Shown here piece by piece: positions 1 through 5,585 of a stretch of 5,585 bases of DNA. The position numbers were made by a program, and so were the translations under genes. The stretch covers positions 1 through 5,585 of the forward strand of contig JAKPAQ010000299.1 of the NCBI GenBank assembly GCA_029779385.1, given 5' to 3'. Origin of the DNA: Actinomycetes bacterium. GTDB taxonomy: Bacteria; Actinomycetota; Actinomycetes; Propionibacteriales; Nocardioidaceae. Position 1 is the first letter of the stretch; every line of letters starts with the position of its first letter. Below the pieces are notes generated by a model. That model was not told the DNA's origin. It worked only from the letters and a program-made list of their open reading frames with translations, and made no database searches.

Positions 1-1627
1 GCTCGCGGGCGGACTCTGAGTCCTCCACACCGGCAAGCATTCGCGCCACCTCTTCGACTCTTGAATCGTCTTGGAGTTTCACGACGCTACTTCGAGTGAC
101 CGAACCATCGTCGGATTTACTGACCACAAAATGCGAATCCGCGAAAGCCGCCACCTGCGGCAGGTGGGTTACCGCGATCACCTGCGCATGCTTGGCCAGT
201 CGAGCCAATCGGCGTCCCACCTCGACCGCTGTTCGACCACCGATACCGGCGTCGACTTCGTCAAAGACCAAGGTCGGCACCAAGTCTCGTCCGGCTAGAA
301 CAACTTCGATAGCCAACATGAGTCGTGAAAGTTCGCCGCCGCTGGCCGCCCGAGCGAGCGGACGTGGTTCGGCGCCGCTGTTGGCTGCGAACCAGATCTC
401 AACTTCGTCGGCTCCAAAAGGTCCCAGCTCGCCCGCGGTGACCCTTACTTCAAGCCTGGCCGAAGGCATGGTCAGTTCAGCAAGTTCAACACTCACCTCG
501 GCAACGAAGCGTTCGGCCGCCTGCTGGCGTTCCTTTGTCAGTTGGGCGGCTAGGTCGATGACCCGCAAATCAACCGCTTGTAGCTCTTGCTCAAGTTCGG
601 CAACGGTCGAGTCGTCAAAATCTAGTTCGGCGATTTCTAGGCGAGCGTTGGCGGCCCAATCCAATACATCAGCCAGCGTCGGCCCAAAGCGACGCTTCAG
701 CGCCGCTAGGTCCGAGCGCCGGTCACCAATTGCAGCCAACTTGTTTGGATCTAAATCAACTCTTGCGGCGTAACTGGAGAGCTCTGAGGCGACGTCGGAA
801 AGCTCTATCGCCGCCTGCTCAAGGCGATCAGTAAGCTGGTCCAAGGCGGCGTCGTGCCCGCCGGCGCGTTCAAGAATGGTCCTTGCCGTCGCCAGCGCAG
901 AAACCGCCGAGTTGTCGTCGTCGCTGAGCGCTGCGGCAGCGTTGGTGGCGGCTAGAAGCAACCCTTCGGCGTGGGCTAACCGGTCCTCCTGCTCTGCTAA
1001 CGCCTCATCTTCACCCGGGACCGGCTCCACCTCATCGATCTCGGCCAGTCCGTGACGCAACAGATCAAGGCGTTGCAGACGCTGGGCCGAGTTGTTTTGA
1101 AGGTCTTCGATCCGGGTGCGCAATTGGCGCGCCTGGGCGTATTGCGGCCGATACTTGCTGAGTAGGTCCTCAACGGGCGTGGCGGCAAACCGATCCAACG
1201 CTAACCGTTGTTCCTGCGGCCGAACGAGCCTTTGCTGATCGGACTGACCGTGCACTGCCACCAGTTCATCGGCGATTCGGGCCAGCAAGGCCGCCGGCAC
1301 GGTGGCTCCGCCAGCGACAGCGCGAGTTCGCCCTTGTGCCGTCAAGATCCGGGCGACAACGAGTTCGTCATCAACCTCTCCCCCAGCGTCTTTTACTATC
1401 TCGGCTATTTGCGATGGAACCGAGAGTGAGGCCTCGATACGAGCGCGGTCGGCCCCACGGCGGACCAGACCAAGGTCAGCACGTTCACCGCGCAGTAGCC
1501 CAAGCGCAGTGACAACCATTGTCTTACCTGCGCCGGTTTCGCCGGTTATTACGGTGAAACCCGAGCCAAGCTCAAGTTCGGCTTCTTCGATTACGCCCAG
1601 GGACTCAAGTCGAAGGCTGTTCCACAT
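1..1627 (-). CDS. recN: DNA repair protein RecN (C-terminus cut by window edge)
   Basis: RecN is an SMC-like ATPase that acts in the cytoplasm on DNA double-strand breaks, with RecA-dependent recombination. I translated this frame by hand; 542 codons are present. An ATP-binding head half comes first, with the Walker A motif GETGAGKT at residues 29-36. The RecN-typical HGQSDQQRL stretch is near residue 126. A long Glu/Leu/Ala/Arg-rich middle (about 150-370) should form the coiled-coil arm. The second head half follows: ABC signature SGGELSR at 429-435, Walker B LVFDEVDAG with D456/E457, and a switch histidine H488 in VTHLPQVA. The last visible residues are SESARE, so by usual family length (about 560-590) only the final few tens of residues are missing. 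The ATG start overlaps the nadK stop as TGATG and has AGGAG eight bases upstream. It is the last visible gene of the chain. All ATPase motifs are intact, so nothing suggests a pseudogene. Confidence 0.97.
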   Translation of the reverse strand, partial: MWNSLRLESLGVIEEAELELGSGFTVITGETGAGKTMVVTALGLLRGERADLGLVRRGADRARIEASLSVPSQIAEIVKDAGGEVDDELVVARILTAQGRTRAVAGGATVPAALLARIADELVAVHGQSDQQRLVRPQEQRLALDRFAATPVEDLLSKYRPQYAQARQLRTRIEDLQNNSAQRLQRLDLLRHGLAEIDEVEPVPGEDEALAEQEDRLAHAEGLLLAATNAAAALSDDDNSAVSALATARTILERAGGHDAALDQLTDRLEQAAIELSDVASELSSYAARVDLDPNKLAAIGDRRSDLAALKRRFGPTLADVLDWAANARLEIAELDFDDSTVAELEQELQAVDLRVIDLAAQLTKERQQAAERFVAEVSVELAELTMPSARLEVRVTAGELGPFGADEVEIWFAANSGAEPRPLARAASGGELSRLMLAIEVVLAGRDLVPTLVFDEVDAGIGGRTAVEVGRRLARLAKHAQVIAVTHLPQVAAFADSHFVVSKSDDGSVTRSSVVKLQDDSRVEEVARMLAGVEDSESARE

Positions 1628-2532
1628 CAGCGGCGCTCCTGCGCGCTCGCACCTCGCCAGCCAGAAACCGGCAGTTCAAACTTCCGAACTAGTCGATCGG
1701 CGAAGGATGCCGGATGGATCCGAGCCAGTTTCACGGTCTCTGCACCCCGGCGAACCTCTACTCGGGCACCTACTGGCAAGTCGGCCGCCCGGCGGCCGTC
1801 GCACCAAAGTACGCCGGTGCTGGATTGACCAACCACCTCGACTGCGAGCGTGGATTCAGGCGAAACGACCATTGGCTGGGCAAACAACGCGTGAGCACTG
1901 ATTGGCACCATCAGCAGGGCCGAAACCTCGGGCCAAACCACCGGCCCGCCAGCGCTGAAGTTATAGGCAGTTGACCCAGTTGGAGTCGCACAAACTACGC
2001 CGTCGCACCCCATTCGAGAAACCGGTCTGCCATCGATCTCGACAACAACTTCCAGCATCCGTTCCCTAGACGCCTTCTCAACTGATGCTTCGTTTAGCGC
2101 CCAGTTGGTGGCAACAACTTCGCCGTTGGTAATCACCGAGACGTCAACGGTTAGGCGTTCTTCAACCTTGAGGCCACCGACAATGACCGACTTGGCGACG
2201 TCGGCCAAATCCTCCTCATCGGCTTCGGCAAGAAAGCCCACATGTCCGAGGTTCACTCCCAAAACGGGTGTTCCGGTTCCACGACAAAGTTCGGCTGCGC
2301 GCAGGATCGTTCCGTCGCCGCCGAACACGACAGCAAGTTCACAATCGTTGGCCACTCCCACTTCGCCGGCGACGATCACCAAATCGCGCGCCCCGGCCGC
2401 TTCAAGTGCGGCTGCTTCGGAGTCAAGCACGCGAACTTCGATTCCCGCGCCCTGAAGCGCCTGCGCGAATCCGGCCGCAATTGCAGGTGCGCCTTCGCGG
2501 GCAATATGCACCGCTAATAGAACCCTTCTCAC
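1627..2532 (-). CDS. nadK: NAD kinase
   Basis: NAD kinase phosphorylates NAD+ to NADP+ in the cytosol, the only de novo route to NADP(H). Mycobacterial homologues can use polyphosphate as well as ATP; whether this one can is inference from family. The 301-residue product has the family hallmarks in order: the GGDG nucleotide-binding loop at 71-74 inside VVFGGDGTILRAAE; NLGHVGFLAE at 94-103; the NE pair at 147-148; the CDGVVCATPTGSTAYNFSAGG block at about 176-196 (diphosphate and NAD contacts); and a closing DRLVRKFELPVSGWRG that closely resembles the mycobacterial C-terminus. The start is GTG, chosen because a strong GGAGGT lies five bases upstream and the N-terminus RRVLLAVH fits the Rossmann-like first strand. 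It overlaps the tlyA stop by four bases (GTGA) and the recN start by one (TGATG). Length is normal for actinobacteria and no key residue is missing. Confidence 0.97.
   Translation of the reverse strand: MRRVLLAVHIAREGAPAIAAGFAQALQGAGIEVRVLDSEAAALEAAGARDLVIVAGEVGVANDCELAVVFGGDGTILRAAELCRGTGTPVLGVNLGHVGFLAEADEEDLADVAKSVIVGGLKVEERLTVDVSVITNGEVVATNWALNEASVEKASRERMLEVVVEIDGRPVSRMGCDGVVCATPTGSTAYNFSAGGPVVWPEVSALLMVPISAHALFAQPMVVSPESTLAVEVVGQSSTGVLWCDGRRAADLPVGARVEVRRGAETVKLARIHPASFADRLVRKFELPVSGWRGASAQERR
1636..1640 (-). promoter_or_regulatory. Ribosome binding site for recN
   Basis: AGGAG on the minus strand, eight bases before the recN ATG and inside the last codons of nadK. It supports the ATG at 1627 as the start even though that codon shares a base with the nadK stop. 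Ribosomes could therefore initiate here independently as well as by re-initiation. Confidence 0.65.
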
Positions 2533-3380
2533 GGCTTACCTCCTAGAGTCAGATCTTCGGTGCCGATCGCTGTGGTCTTCAGCGGTCCGATTGCGACCGC
2601 CTCATGTGCTTGCTCAAGCGACGGTTCAGGGGCATCGGTCCTCAACCAGCAAAAGTACTCCACGTTTCCGGCAGGGCCGGGCAACGGACTTGGCGCGAGC
2701 GCCTTGGTGCCCCAGCCTGCAGACCAGGCCGCCTGCGCGACTTGATGAACTGCCCAAGCGTGAAGTTCCGGGTCGCGCACGACGCCATTCTTGCCAAGGT
2801 TGTCCTTGCCGACTTCGAACTGCGGCTTGACCATCAGGACCATGTCGCCGCCGGGGTCGCAAACTGAGGCAAGTGCACCGACCACCAGGGTCAACGAGAT
2901 GAATGACAGATCAGACACCACAAGGTTCACCGCACCGCCGATAAGTTCGGAGTCGATCGACCGAATGTTTGTCCGGTCGAAAACATGAACCCGCTGATCG
3001 CTTTGCAACGCCCAGACCAATTGTCCGTAGCCAACGTCGACCGCGACGACTTCGTCGACTCCGCGGCGCAACAGCACGTCGGTGAAGCCTCCGGTTGAGG
3101 CGCCCGCGTCTAAGGCCCGGCGACCAGCAACGCTCAGCCCGAGCGGCTCGAAAACTTCAAGAGCGCCAAGTAATTTGTAGGCGCCGCGAGAGGCCCAGTT
3201 CGGGTCGTCGTTGTCACGCACCAACACCGGTTGATCTGTTGTCAACTGCGTCGCTGCCTTGCTGGCAACTTGACCAGAGACGAGCACCTGCCCGCTGGCA
3301 ATCAGACTCGCGGCATGGTCACGCGAACGGGCGAGGCCACGGCGAACTAGTTCGGCATCAAGGCGGACTCGGCGGCTCAT
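2529..3380 (-). CDS. tlyA: TlyA 16S/23S rRNA 2'-O-methyltransferase
   Basis: TlyA uses S-adenosylmethionine to 2'-O-methylate cytidines of rRNA. In M. tuberculosis these are 16S C1409 and 23S C1920, whose methylation sensitises ribosomes to capreomycin and viomycin. The older label 'haemolysin' is a misnomer for this family. The 283-residue product starts with an S4 RNA-binding domain (about 5-50, LDAELVRRGLARSR then ASGQVLVSG). An FtsJ-like Rossmann methyltransferase follows: SRGAYKL 64-70, SAM loop DAGASTGGFT 91-100, DVGYGQ 115-120, DLSFIS 157-162, KPQFEVGK 185-192, SPLPGPAGNVEYF 231-243. The K-D-K-E catalytic tetrad maps to K69, D157, K185 and E241. The full N-terminal helix before S4 resembles the two-target (type II) TlyA. 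The C-terminus runs about 15 residues beyond the mycobacterial protein as I recall it. ATG lies four bases after the stop of the small upstream gene, without a clear Shine-Dalgarno site, suggesting coupled translation. Confidence 0.97.
   Translation of the reverse strand: MSRRVRLDAELVRRGLARSRDHAASLIASGQVLVSGQVASKAATQLTTDQPVLVRDNDDPNWASRGAYKLLGALEVFEPLGLSVAGRRALDAGASTGGFTDVLLRRGVDEVVAVDVGYGQLVWALQSDQRVHVFDRTNIRSIDSELIGGAVNLVVSDLSFISLTLVVGALASVCDPGGDMVLMVKPQFEVGKDNLGKNGVVRDPELHAWAVHQVAQAAWSAGWGTKALAPSPLPGPAGNVEYFCWLRTDAPEPSLEQAHEAVAIGPLKTTAIGTEDLTLGGKP
2538..2543 (-). promoter_or_regulatory. Strong Shine-Dalgarno site for nadK
   Basis: A full GGAGGT on the minus strand, five bases before the GTG start of nadK and embedded in the last codons of tlyA. 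It is the best ribosome binding site in the window and settles the choice of the GTG at 2532. It also implies that nadK is translated efficiently despite its four-base overlap with tlyA. Confidence 0.8.
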
Positions 3381-3384
3381 CGGC

Positions 3385-3561
3385 TCACTGGTCTACGCCC
3401 GGGCGAGCCGAAAGCCGGTCGCGCAGCAACCGGTCGATCGACTCGTAAACGCTTGGGTGCTCGGCGACCTCGACTTGCTCGAGACTGGTAAGCAAATCCG
3501 AAACTTGCGACGTAATCGACTCGGGAACCGAGGTTTCAGCGCCAGTGGGCGTATCAGTCAT
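3385..3561 (-). CDS. Small acidic protein of unknown function, coupled to the HAD gene and tlyA
   Basis: A 58-residue protein with no function I can name. It is strongly acidic (eleven Asp/Glu against four Arg). Residues 1-15 are polar and probably flexible. Residues 16-52 alternate hydrophobic and charged positions like one or two amphipathic helices, including VAEHPSVYESID at 32-43 and LLRDRL at 45-50. There is no signal peptide, membrane segment or cysteine. The ATG at 3561 is preferred because it overlaps the HAD stop as ATGA, like the other junctions. The in-frame ATG at 3618 would add 19 residues overlapping the HAD gene by about 60 bases. M. tuberculosis has a similarly tiny gene (Rv1693) at this position, from memory, so position and size look conserved. 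A helper of TlyA or of the phosphatase is conceivable but only inferred from position. Gene call fairly secure; function unknown. Confidence 0.85.
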   Translation of the reverse strand: MTDTPTGAETSVPESITSQVSDLLTSLEQVEVAEHPSVYESIDRLLRDRLSARPGVDQ

Positions 3562-4556
3562 AAGTCGATTCTCGCATCGAGTTGTAGTGGTTCGTTTGTT
3601 TCGTCCACAAACTGCCAACCCAGTGTCACCAGAGCCCGCAAAGACTGCGTCGAATCTTTGCCTGCCTGGCTCACGTGAAGCGTGTTGCCTTCAATTTGGG
3701 CAATAGCTGTCCCGCAGCGACTTTTGTTCGCTTCGACAGTCACCGGCAGGTGAACGTGCTGCAATCCGGCTAGGTCAGCCGAAATGAACGTGGGACGTTC
3801 CACAGTGGACGCAGTAAGCAGGTCGGAAAGAGAGTTGACACCGGTAAGCACCATCAACGAGTCGAGCGAAGCCTGATTCGCACCTCGGATATCGGTATCT
3901 AATCTGTCACCAACCATCAATGGCGCCTCAACGCCGAACCTTGACTTCGCCGCATCGAAAAGCGGCGCAAACGGCTTACCTGCCACAACAGGAGTTGCGC
4001 CGGTAGCGGTGGCAACCGCCTGCACTAGGGAACCATTTCCGGGCGCAATTCCCGCATCGGTTGGGATAGTTAGGTCTAGATTGCTGACATACCAAGGCAT
4101 ACCTGATTGAACGGCATACGACACTTCGGCCAGGTCACGCCAACCAAGGTCAGGAGAGTACCCCTGAGCCACAGCAAGACTCGATTCACGCTGCGACACC
4201 GGTTCTAGTCCAACGTCTCGAACAGCCGCACGAAGGCCCTCACCGCCGACTACGAACACGGGGCTTCCAGGAGGAAGGTCGCTCGCAATAACCCCGGCAA
4301 TTGCTTGAGCCGAAGTAACTACGGCGTCAGCGGTCGTAGCAATGCCTAATGACTTCAGGTGTTCAGCGATTGCCTGGGGCGTTCGATTGGCATTGTTCGT
4401 CAGGAACCCGAACGCTCCGGCCGAAATGGCGCCGATCGCCGCTACTGCGCCGTTGACCGGCGCTCTCCCGCGATAGACGACGCCGTCGAGGTCGAAGAAG
4501 ATCGCTTCAAACGCGCCCGCTAGGGGCACATCGCTCGACTTCAACACAGTGGACAT
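3558..4556 (-). CDS. HAD-IIA (NagD-type) phosphatase, probable glycerol-3-phosphate phosphatase
   Basis: A 332-residue haloacid-dehalogenase phosphatase, presumed cytosolic. Motif I is FFDLDGVVY with nucleophile D22 and acid D24. Motif II is FLTNNANRTP with T53. Motif III is K194 in VAGKP. Motif IV is GDRLDTDIRGAN with metal-binding D217 and D221. The cap inserted between motifs II and III (about 65-190) makes it a type IIA member. The blocks PGNGSLVQAVATATGATPVV and SLMVLTGVNS closely match my memory of Rv1692, a glycerol-3-phosphate phosphatase of phospholipid recycling. That substrate is inference by homology and gene position; other NagD relatives use p-nitrophenyl phosphate, pyridoxal phosphate or 2-phosphoglycolate. 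A tail of about 70 residues (about 260-332) lies beyond the HAD fold. The ATG is bounded by an in-frame TAG nine bases upstream, so the gene cannot start earlier, but it has no recognisable Shine-Dalgarno site. The stop overlaps the next gene as ATGA. Confidence 0.93.
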   Translation of the reverse strand: MSTVLKSSDVPLAGAFEAIFFDLDGVVYRGRAPVNGAVAAIGAISAGAFGFLTNNANRTPQAIAEHLKSLGIATTADAVVTSAQAIAGVIASDLPPGSPVFVVGGEGLRAAVRDVGLEPVSQRESSLAVAQGYSPDLGWRDLAEVSYAVQSGMPWYVSNLDLTIPTDAGIAPGNGSLVQAVATATGATPVVAGKPFAPLFDAAKSRFGVEAPLMVGDRLDTDIRGANQASLDSLMVLTGVNSLSDLLTASTVERPTFISADLAGLQHVHLPVTVEANKSRCGTAIAQIEGNTLHVSQAGKDSTQSLRALVTLGWQFVDETNEPLQLDARIDL

Positions 4557-4644
4557 GGAGTGAGACTATCGCTGAGCCGAACCGCCAAACGCTCCTGGGA
4601 AAATTCTAGAAGTGCCCTTGCCGGTCGAAAGCAACTGAACTAAG
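4557..4644 (-). other. 88-base intergenic gap between the TPR and HAD genes
   Basis: This is the only gap longer than a few bases between complete genes. It holds the TAGAAT candidate (4603-4608) and an AGGAG (4592-4596) that is too far from the HAD start, about 35 bases, to serve it directly. I see no hairpin followed by a T run on the minus strand, so no intrinsic terminator separates the TPR gene from the genes below. Read-through is therefore likely. Confidence 0.5.
4603..4608 (-). promoter_or_regulatory. Possible -10 promoter element before the HAD gene
   Basis: TAGAAT on the minus strand fits the actinobacterial -10 pattern TAnnnT. It would start transcription near 4596, giving a leader of about 40 bases before the HAD ATG. 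It sits in the only real gap between genes here, where an internal promoter for the HAD-to-recN chain would be expected. No convincing -35 hexamer is spaced correctly upstream (the nearest TTGCTT is 20 bases away), so this is only a candidate. Confidence 0.25.
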
Positions 4645-5547
4645 TCAGCCTTCCAACTCAGCAAGGCGTTGCAGGACGTCAGTGGCTTCATGGGCATCAG
4701 TGCCAGCCACCCGATGGAACCAAGTGATGGCCTCGGCTTTGCGCCCCGCGGCCAACAACGTATCGGCGTACGCATAGCGCAAACGAGTGACCCAATCAGC
4801 GCGGCCCTTCGTATTTAGCGGCTCGGTTTCGAGGATCTGCAGGGCAGCGTCCACTTGACCCAAATCGCGACGCGCTCCGGCCACCACGATCGAAAGTTCG
4901 ACATTTCCTGCCTCATCGAGCGCGGCCCTGATTTCGGGTCGATCAAATTCTAAAGCTTTCTCGGGGCGCTTGAGCGCCCGCTCTGCGTCAGCCATCATCG
5001 GCGCGTAAATCTGGCGGCCAGTCATCCGCTTTGCCGCCCTAAACTCGCTGAGCGATTCGGCCCAATTCCCGCAGGCGTATGCCGTTTCACCGGTCGCTTC
5101 GCGCACGAGGCCCACCCGCATTGCCCGCGCCCGCGCGGCAAGCGCATGCTTATGCGCCAGTTCGGGGTCTTCATGCAGCAAACTGCCGGCCATCACGAGG
5201 TGGCGAGCAACCTTTTCGGCCAGTTTCTCGGGCAATCCCTGAAGTTCTTGGCGGGCGAATTTGTCCAAATCTTTGGCACCGATGTCGTCTGGGATCGGCG
5301 GTCCGTCGTAAACCTTTTGGTCGGCAGTGCGTTCAGGCTCTTGTGGGCGTCCAGGCCTGCCGGATCCGGTGGGACGGCCACCTCGACGCGGATCGCCTCC
5401 GCTACGACGCGAATCGTCTGAACCACGCCGCGGTGCTGAACCGCTCCGCTCAGAACGACCGCGCGAACTGCTTGGGCCGCCAGACTTCCCGCCGCGACCG
5501 CCCTTGGGGTCGCGCCCATTGGGCTTGGAGTTGCGCTGATCTGCCAC
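4645..5547 (-). CDS. TPR-like repeat protein with a basic Arg/Gly/Ser-rich N-terminal tail
   Basis: A 300-residue cytosolic protein; no enzyme motif, signal peptide or membrane segment is visible. Residues 1-75 are low complexity, rich in Arg, Gly, Ser and Pro, with about 19 basic against 8 acidic residues, and are probably disordered. A conserved-looking linker PPIPDDIGAKDLDKFARQEL (83-102) follows. Helical repeats of TPR type then run to the end: DPELAHKHALAARARA about 127-142, AYACGNWAESLSEFRAAKRM 156-175, ADAERALKRPEKALEF 186-201, SIVVAGARRDLGQVDAALQIL 219-239, YAYADTLLAAGRKAEAITWF 258-277. The order matches Rv1691 of M. tuberculosis, also a TPR-type protein by memory. Function is unknown; TPRs usually hold protein partners, and the basic tail might bind nucleic acid, which is inference. 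The start is GTG with AAGGA six bases upstream. An 88-base gap separates it from the HAD gene. Confidence 0.9.
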   Translation of the reverse strand: MADQRNSKPNGRDPKGGRGGKSGGPSSSRGRSERSGSAPRRGSDDSRRSGGDPRRGGRPTGSGRPGRPQEPERTADQKVYDGPPIPDDIGAKDLDKFARQELQGLPEKLAEKVARHLVMAGSLLHEDPELAHKHALAARARAMRVGLVREATGETAYACGNWAESLSEFRAAKRMTGRQIYAPMMADAERALKRPEKALEFDRPEIRAALDEAGNVELSIVVAGARRDLGQVDAALQILETEPLNTKGRADWVTRLRYAYADTLLAAGRKAEAITWFHRVAGTDAHEATDVLQRLAELEG

Positions 5548-5585
5548 GATAAATCCTTATGCAATTGCAGGTGAAATGCAGCGAG
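5548..5585 (-). other. Upstream leader of the TPR gene, cut by window edge
   Basis: 38 bases of leader containing the ribosome binding site and a ten-base perfect palindrome TGCAATTGCA at 5560-5569. I see no start or end of another gene here. A promoter may lie here or just outside the window; none is clear. Confidence 0.4.
5554..5558 (-). promoter_or_regulatory. Ribosome binding site for the TPR gene
   Basis: AAGGA on the minus strand, six bases before the GTG at 5547. It supports this non-ATG start over internal alternatives and marks the N-terminal low-complexity tail as truly translated. Confidence 0.65.

Noticed and set aside
96..773. Long plus-strand open frame of 225 codons, rich in Ser and Ala
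   Set aside because: It lies entirely antisense to recN, whose frame carries all the RecN motifs. The Ser/Ala-rich composition is typical of a reverse-strand shadow in GC-rich DNA.
2529..3380. Naming tlyA a haemolysin
   Set aside because: The S4 plus FtsJ-like architecture and complete K-D-K-E tetrad identify an rRNA methyltransferase. The haemolysin label is historical.
3562..3618. Upstream in-frame ATG that would extend the small protein to 77 residues
   Set aside because: It would overlap the HAD gene by about 60 bases, and the added segment is basic and Thr/Arg-rich, unlike the rest. The ATGA overlap at 3558-3561 matches the other junctions and gives the 58-residue size recalled for the mycobacterial counterpart.
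4513..4589. Short TTG-initiated leader frame of about 15 codons running into the HAD start
   Set aside because: It follows the AGGAG at 4592-4596 with only three bases of spacing, uses a rare start codon and has no recognisable peptide. It is more likely chance.
4618..4634. Possible hairpin (TTGC...GCAA on the minus strand) after the TPR gene as a terminator
   Set aside because: The stem is only four base pairs and no T run follows it in the direction of transcription.
4566..4775. Minus-strand 69-codon frame spanning the end of the TPR gene and the gap
   Set aside because: It is out of frame with the TPR gene over most of its length, has no domain signal, and overlaps the conserved C-terminal helices of the real gene.
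5079..5552. Plus-strand open frame of 157 codons opposite the TPR gene
   Set aside because: It is Arg/Ala/Pro-rich, has no recognisable domain, and is fully covered by the well-supported TPR gene on the other strand.

Overview
The window is an ordinary, densely packed stretch of bacterial chromosome. All six genes lie on the minus strand, so they are read from high to low coordinates. GC content looks moderately high by eye (high fifties to about 60%; not computed). The gene content and order, TPR protein > HAD phosphatase > tiny acidic protein > tlyA > NAD kinase > recN, match from memory the Rv1691-Rv1696 block of Mycobacterium tuberculosis. With the mycobacterial-style TlyA and NAD kinase sequences, this places the source in the Actinomycetota. 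The genus cannot be told from the sequence, and the moderate GC would fit a non-mycobacterial lineage.

Layout in transcription order: (1) 5548-5585 is a short leader with a good Shine-Dalgarno (SD) site. (2) 5547-4645 is a TPR-like helical repeat protein with a disordered, Arg/Gly/Ser-rich basic N-terminus (GTG start). (3) 4644-4557 is an 88-base gap holding a possible -10 element. (4) 4556-3558 is a HAD-IIA phosphatase resembling the mycobacterial glycerol-3-phosphate phosphatase. (5) 3561-3385 is a 58-residue acidic protein of unknown function. (6) 3380-2529 is tlyA, an rRNA 2'-O-methyltransferase. (7) 2532-1627 is nadK (GTG start). (8) 1627 to beyond base 1 is recN, which leaves the window just before its C-terminus.

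The last five genes form a very tight chain: an ATGA overlap (HAD/small protein), a 4-base gap (small protein/tlyA), a GTGA overlap (tlyA/nadK) and a TGATG overlap (nadK/recN). This indicates one transcript with translational coupling. The products do not share one pathway: phospholipid/glycerol-phosphate turnover, ribosome modification, NADP supply and double-strand-break repair. They look like a conserved housekeeping operon, not a dedicated system.

I found no mobile element, CRISPR array, RNA gene, toxin-antitoxin pair or defence system. The plus-strand open frames are all shadows of the minus-strand genes. The least explained elements are the small coupled protein, the C-terminal tail of the phosphatase and the basic tail of the TPR protein.
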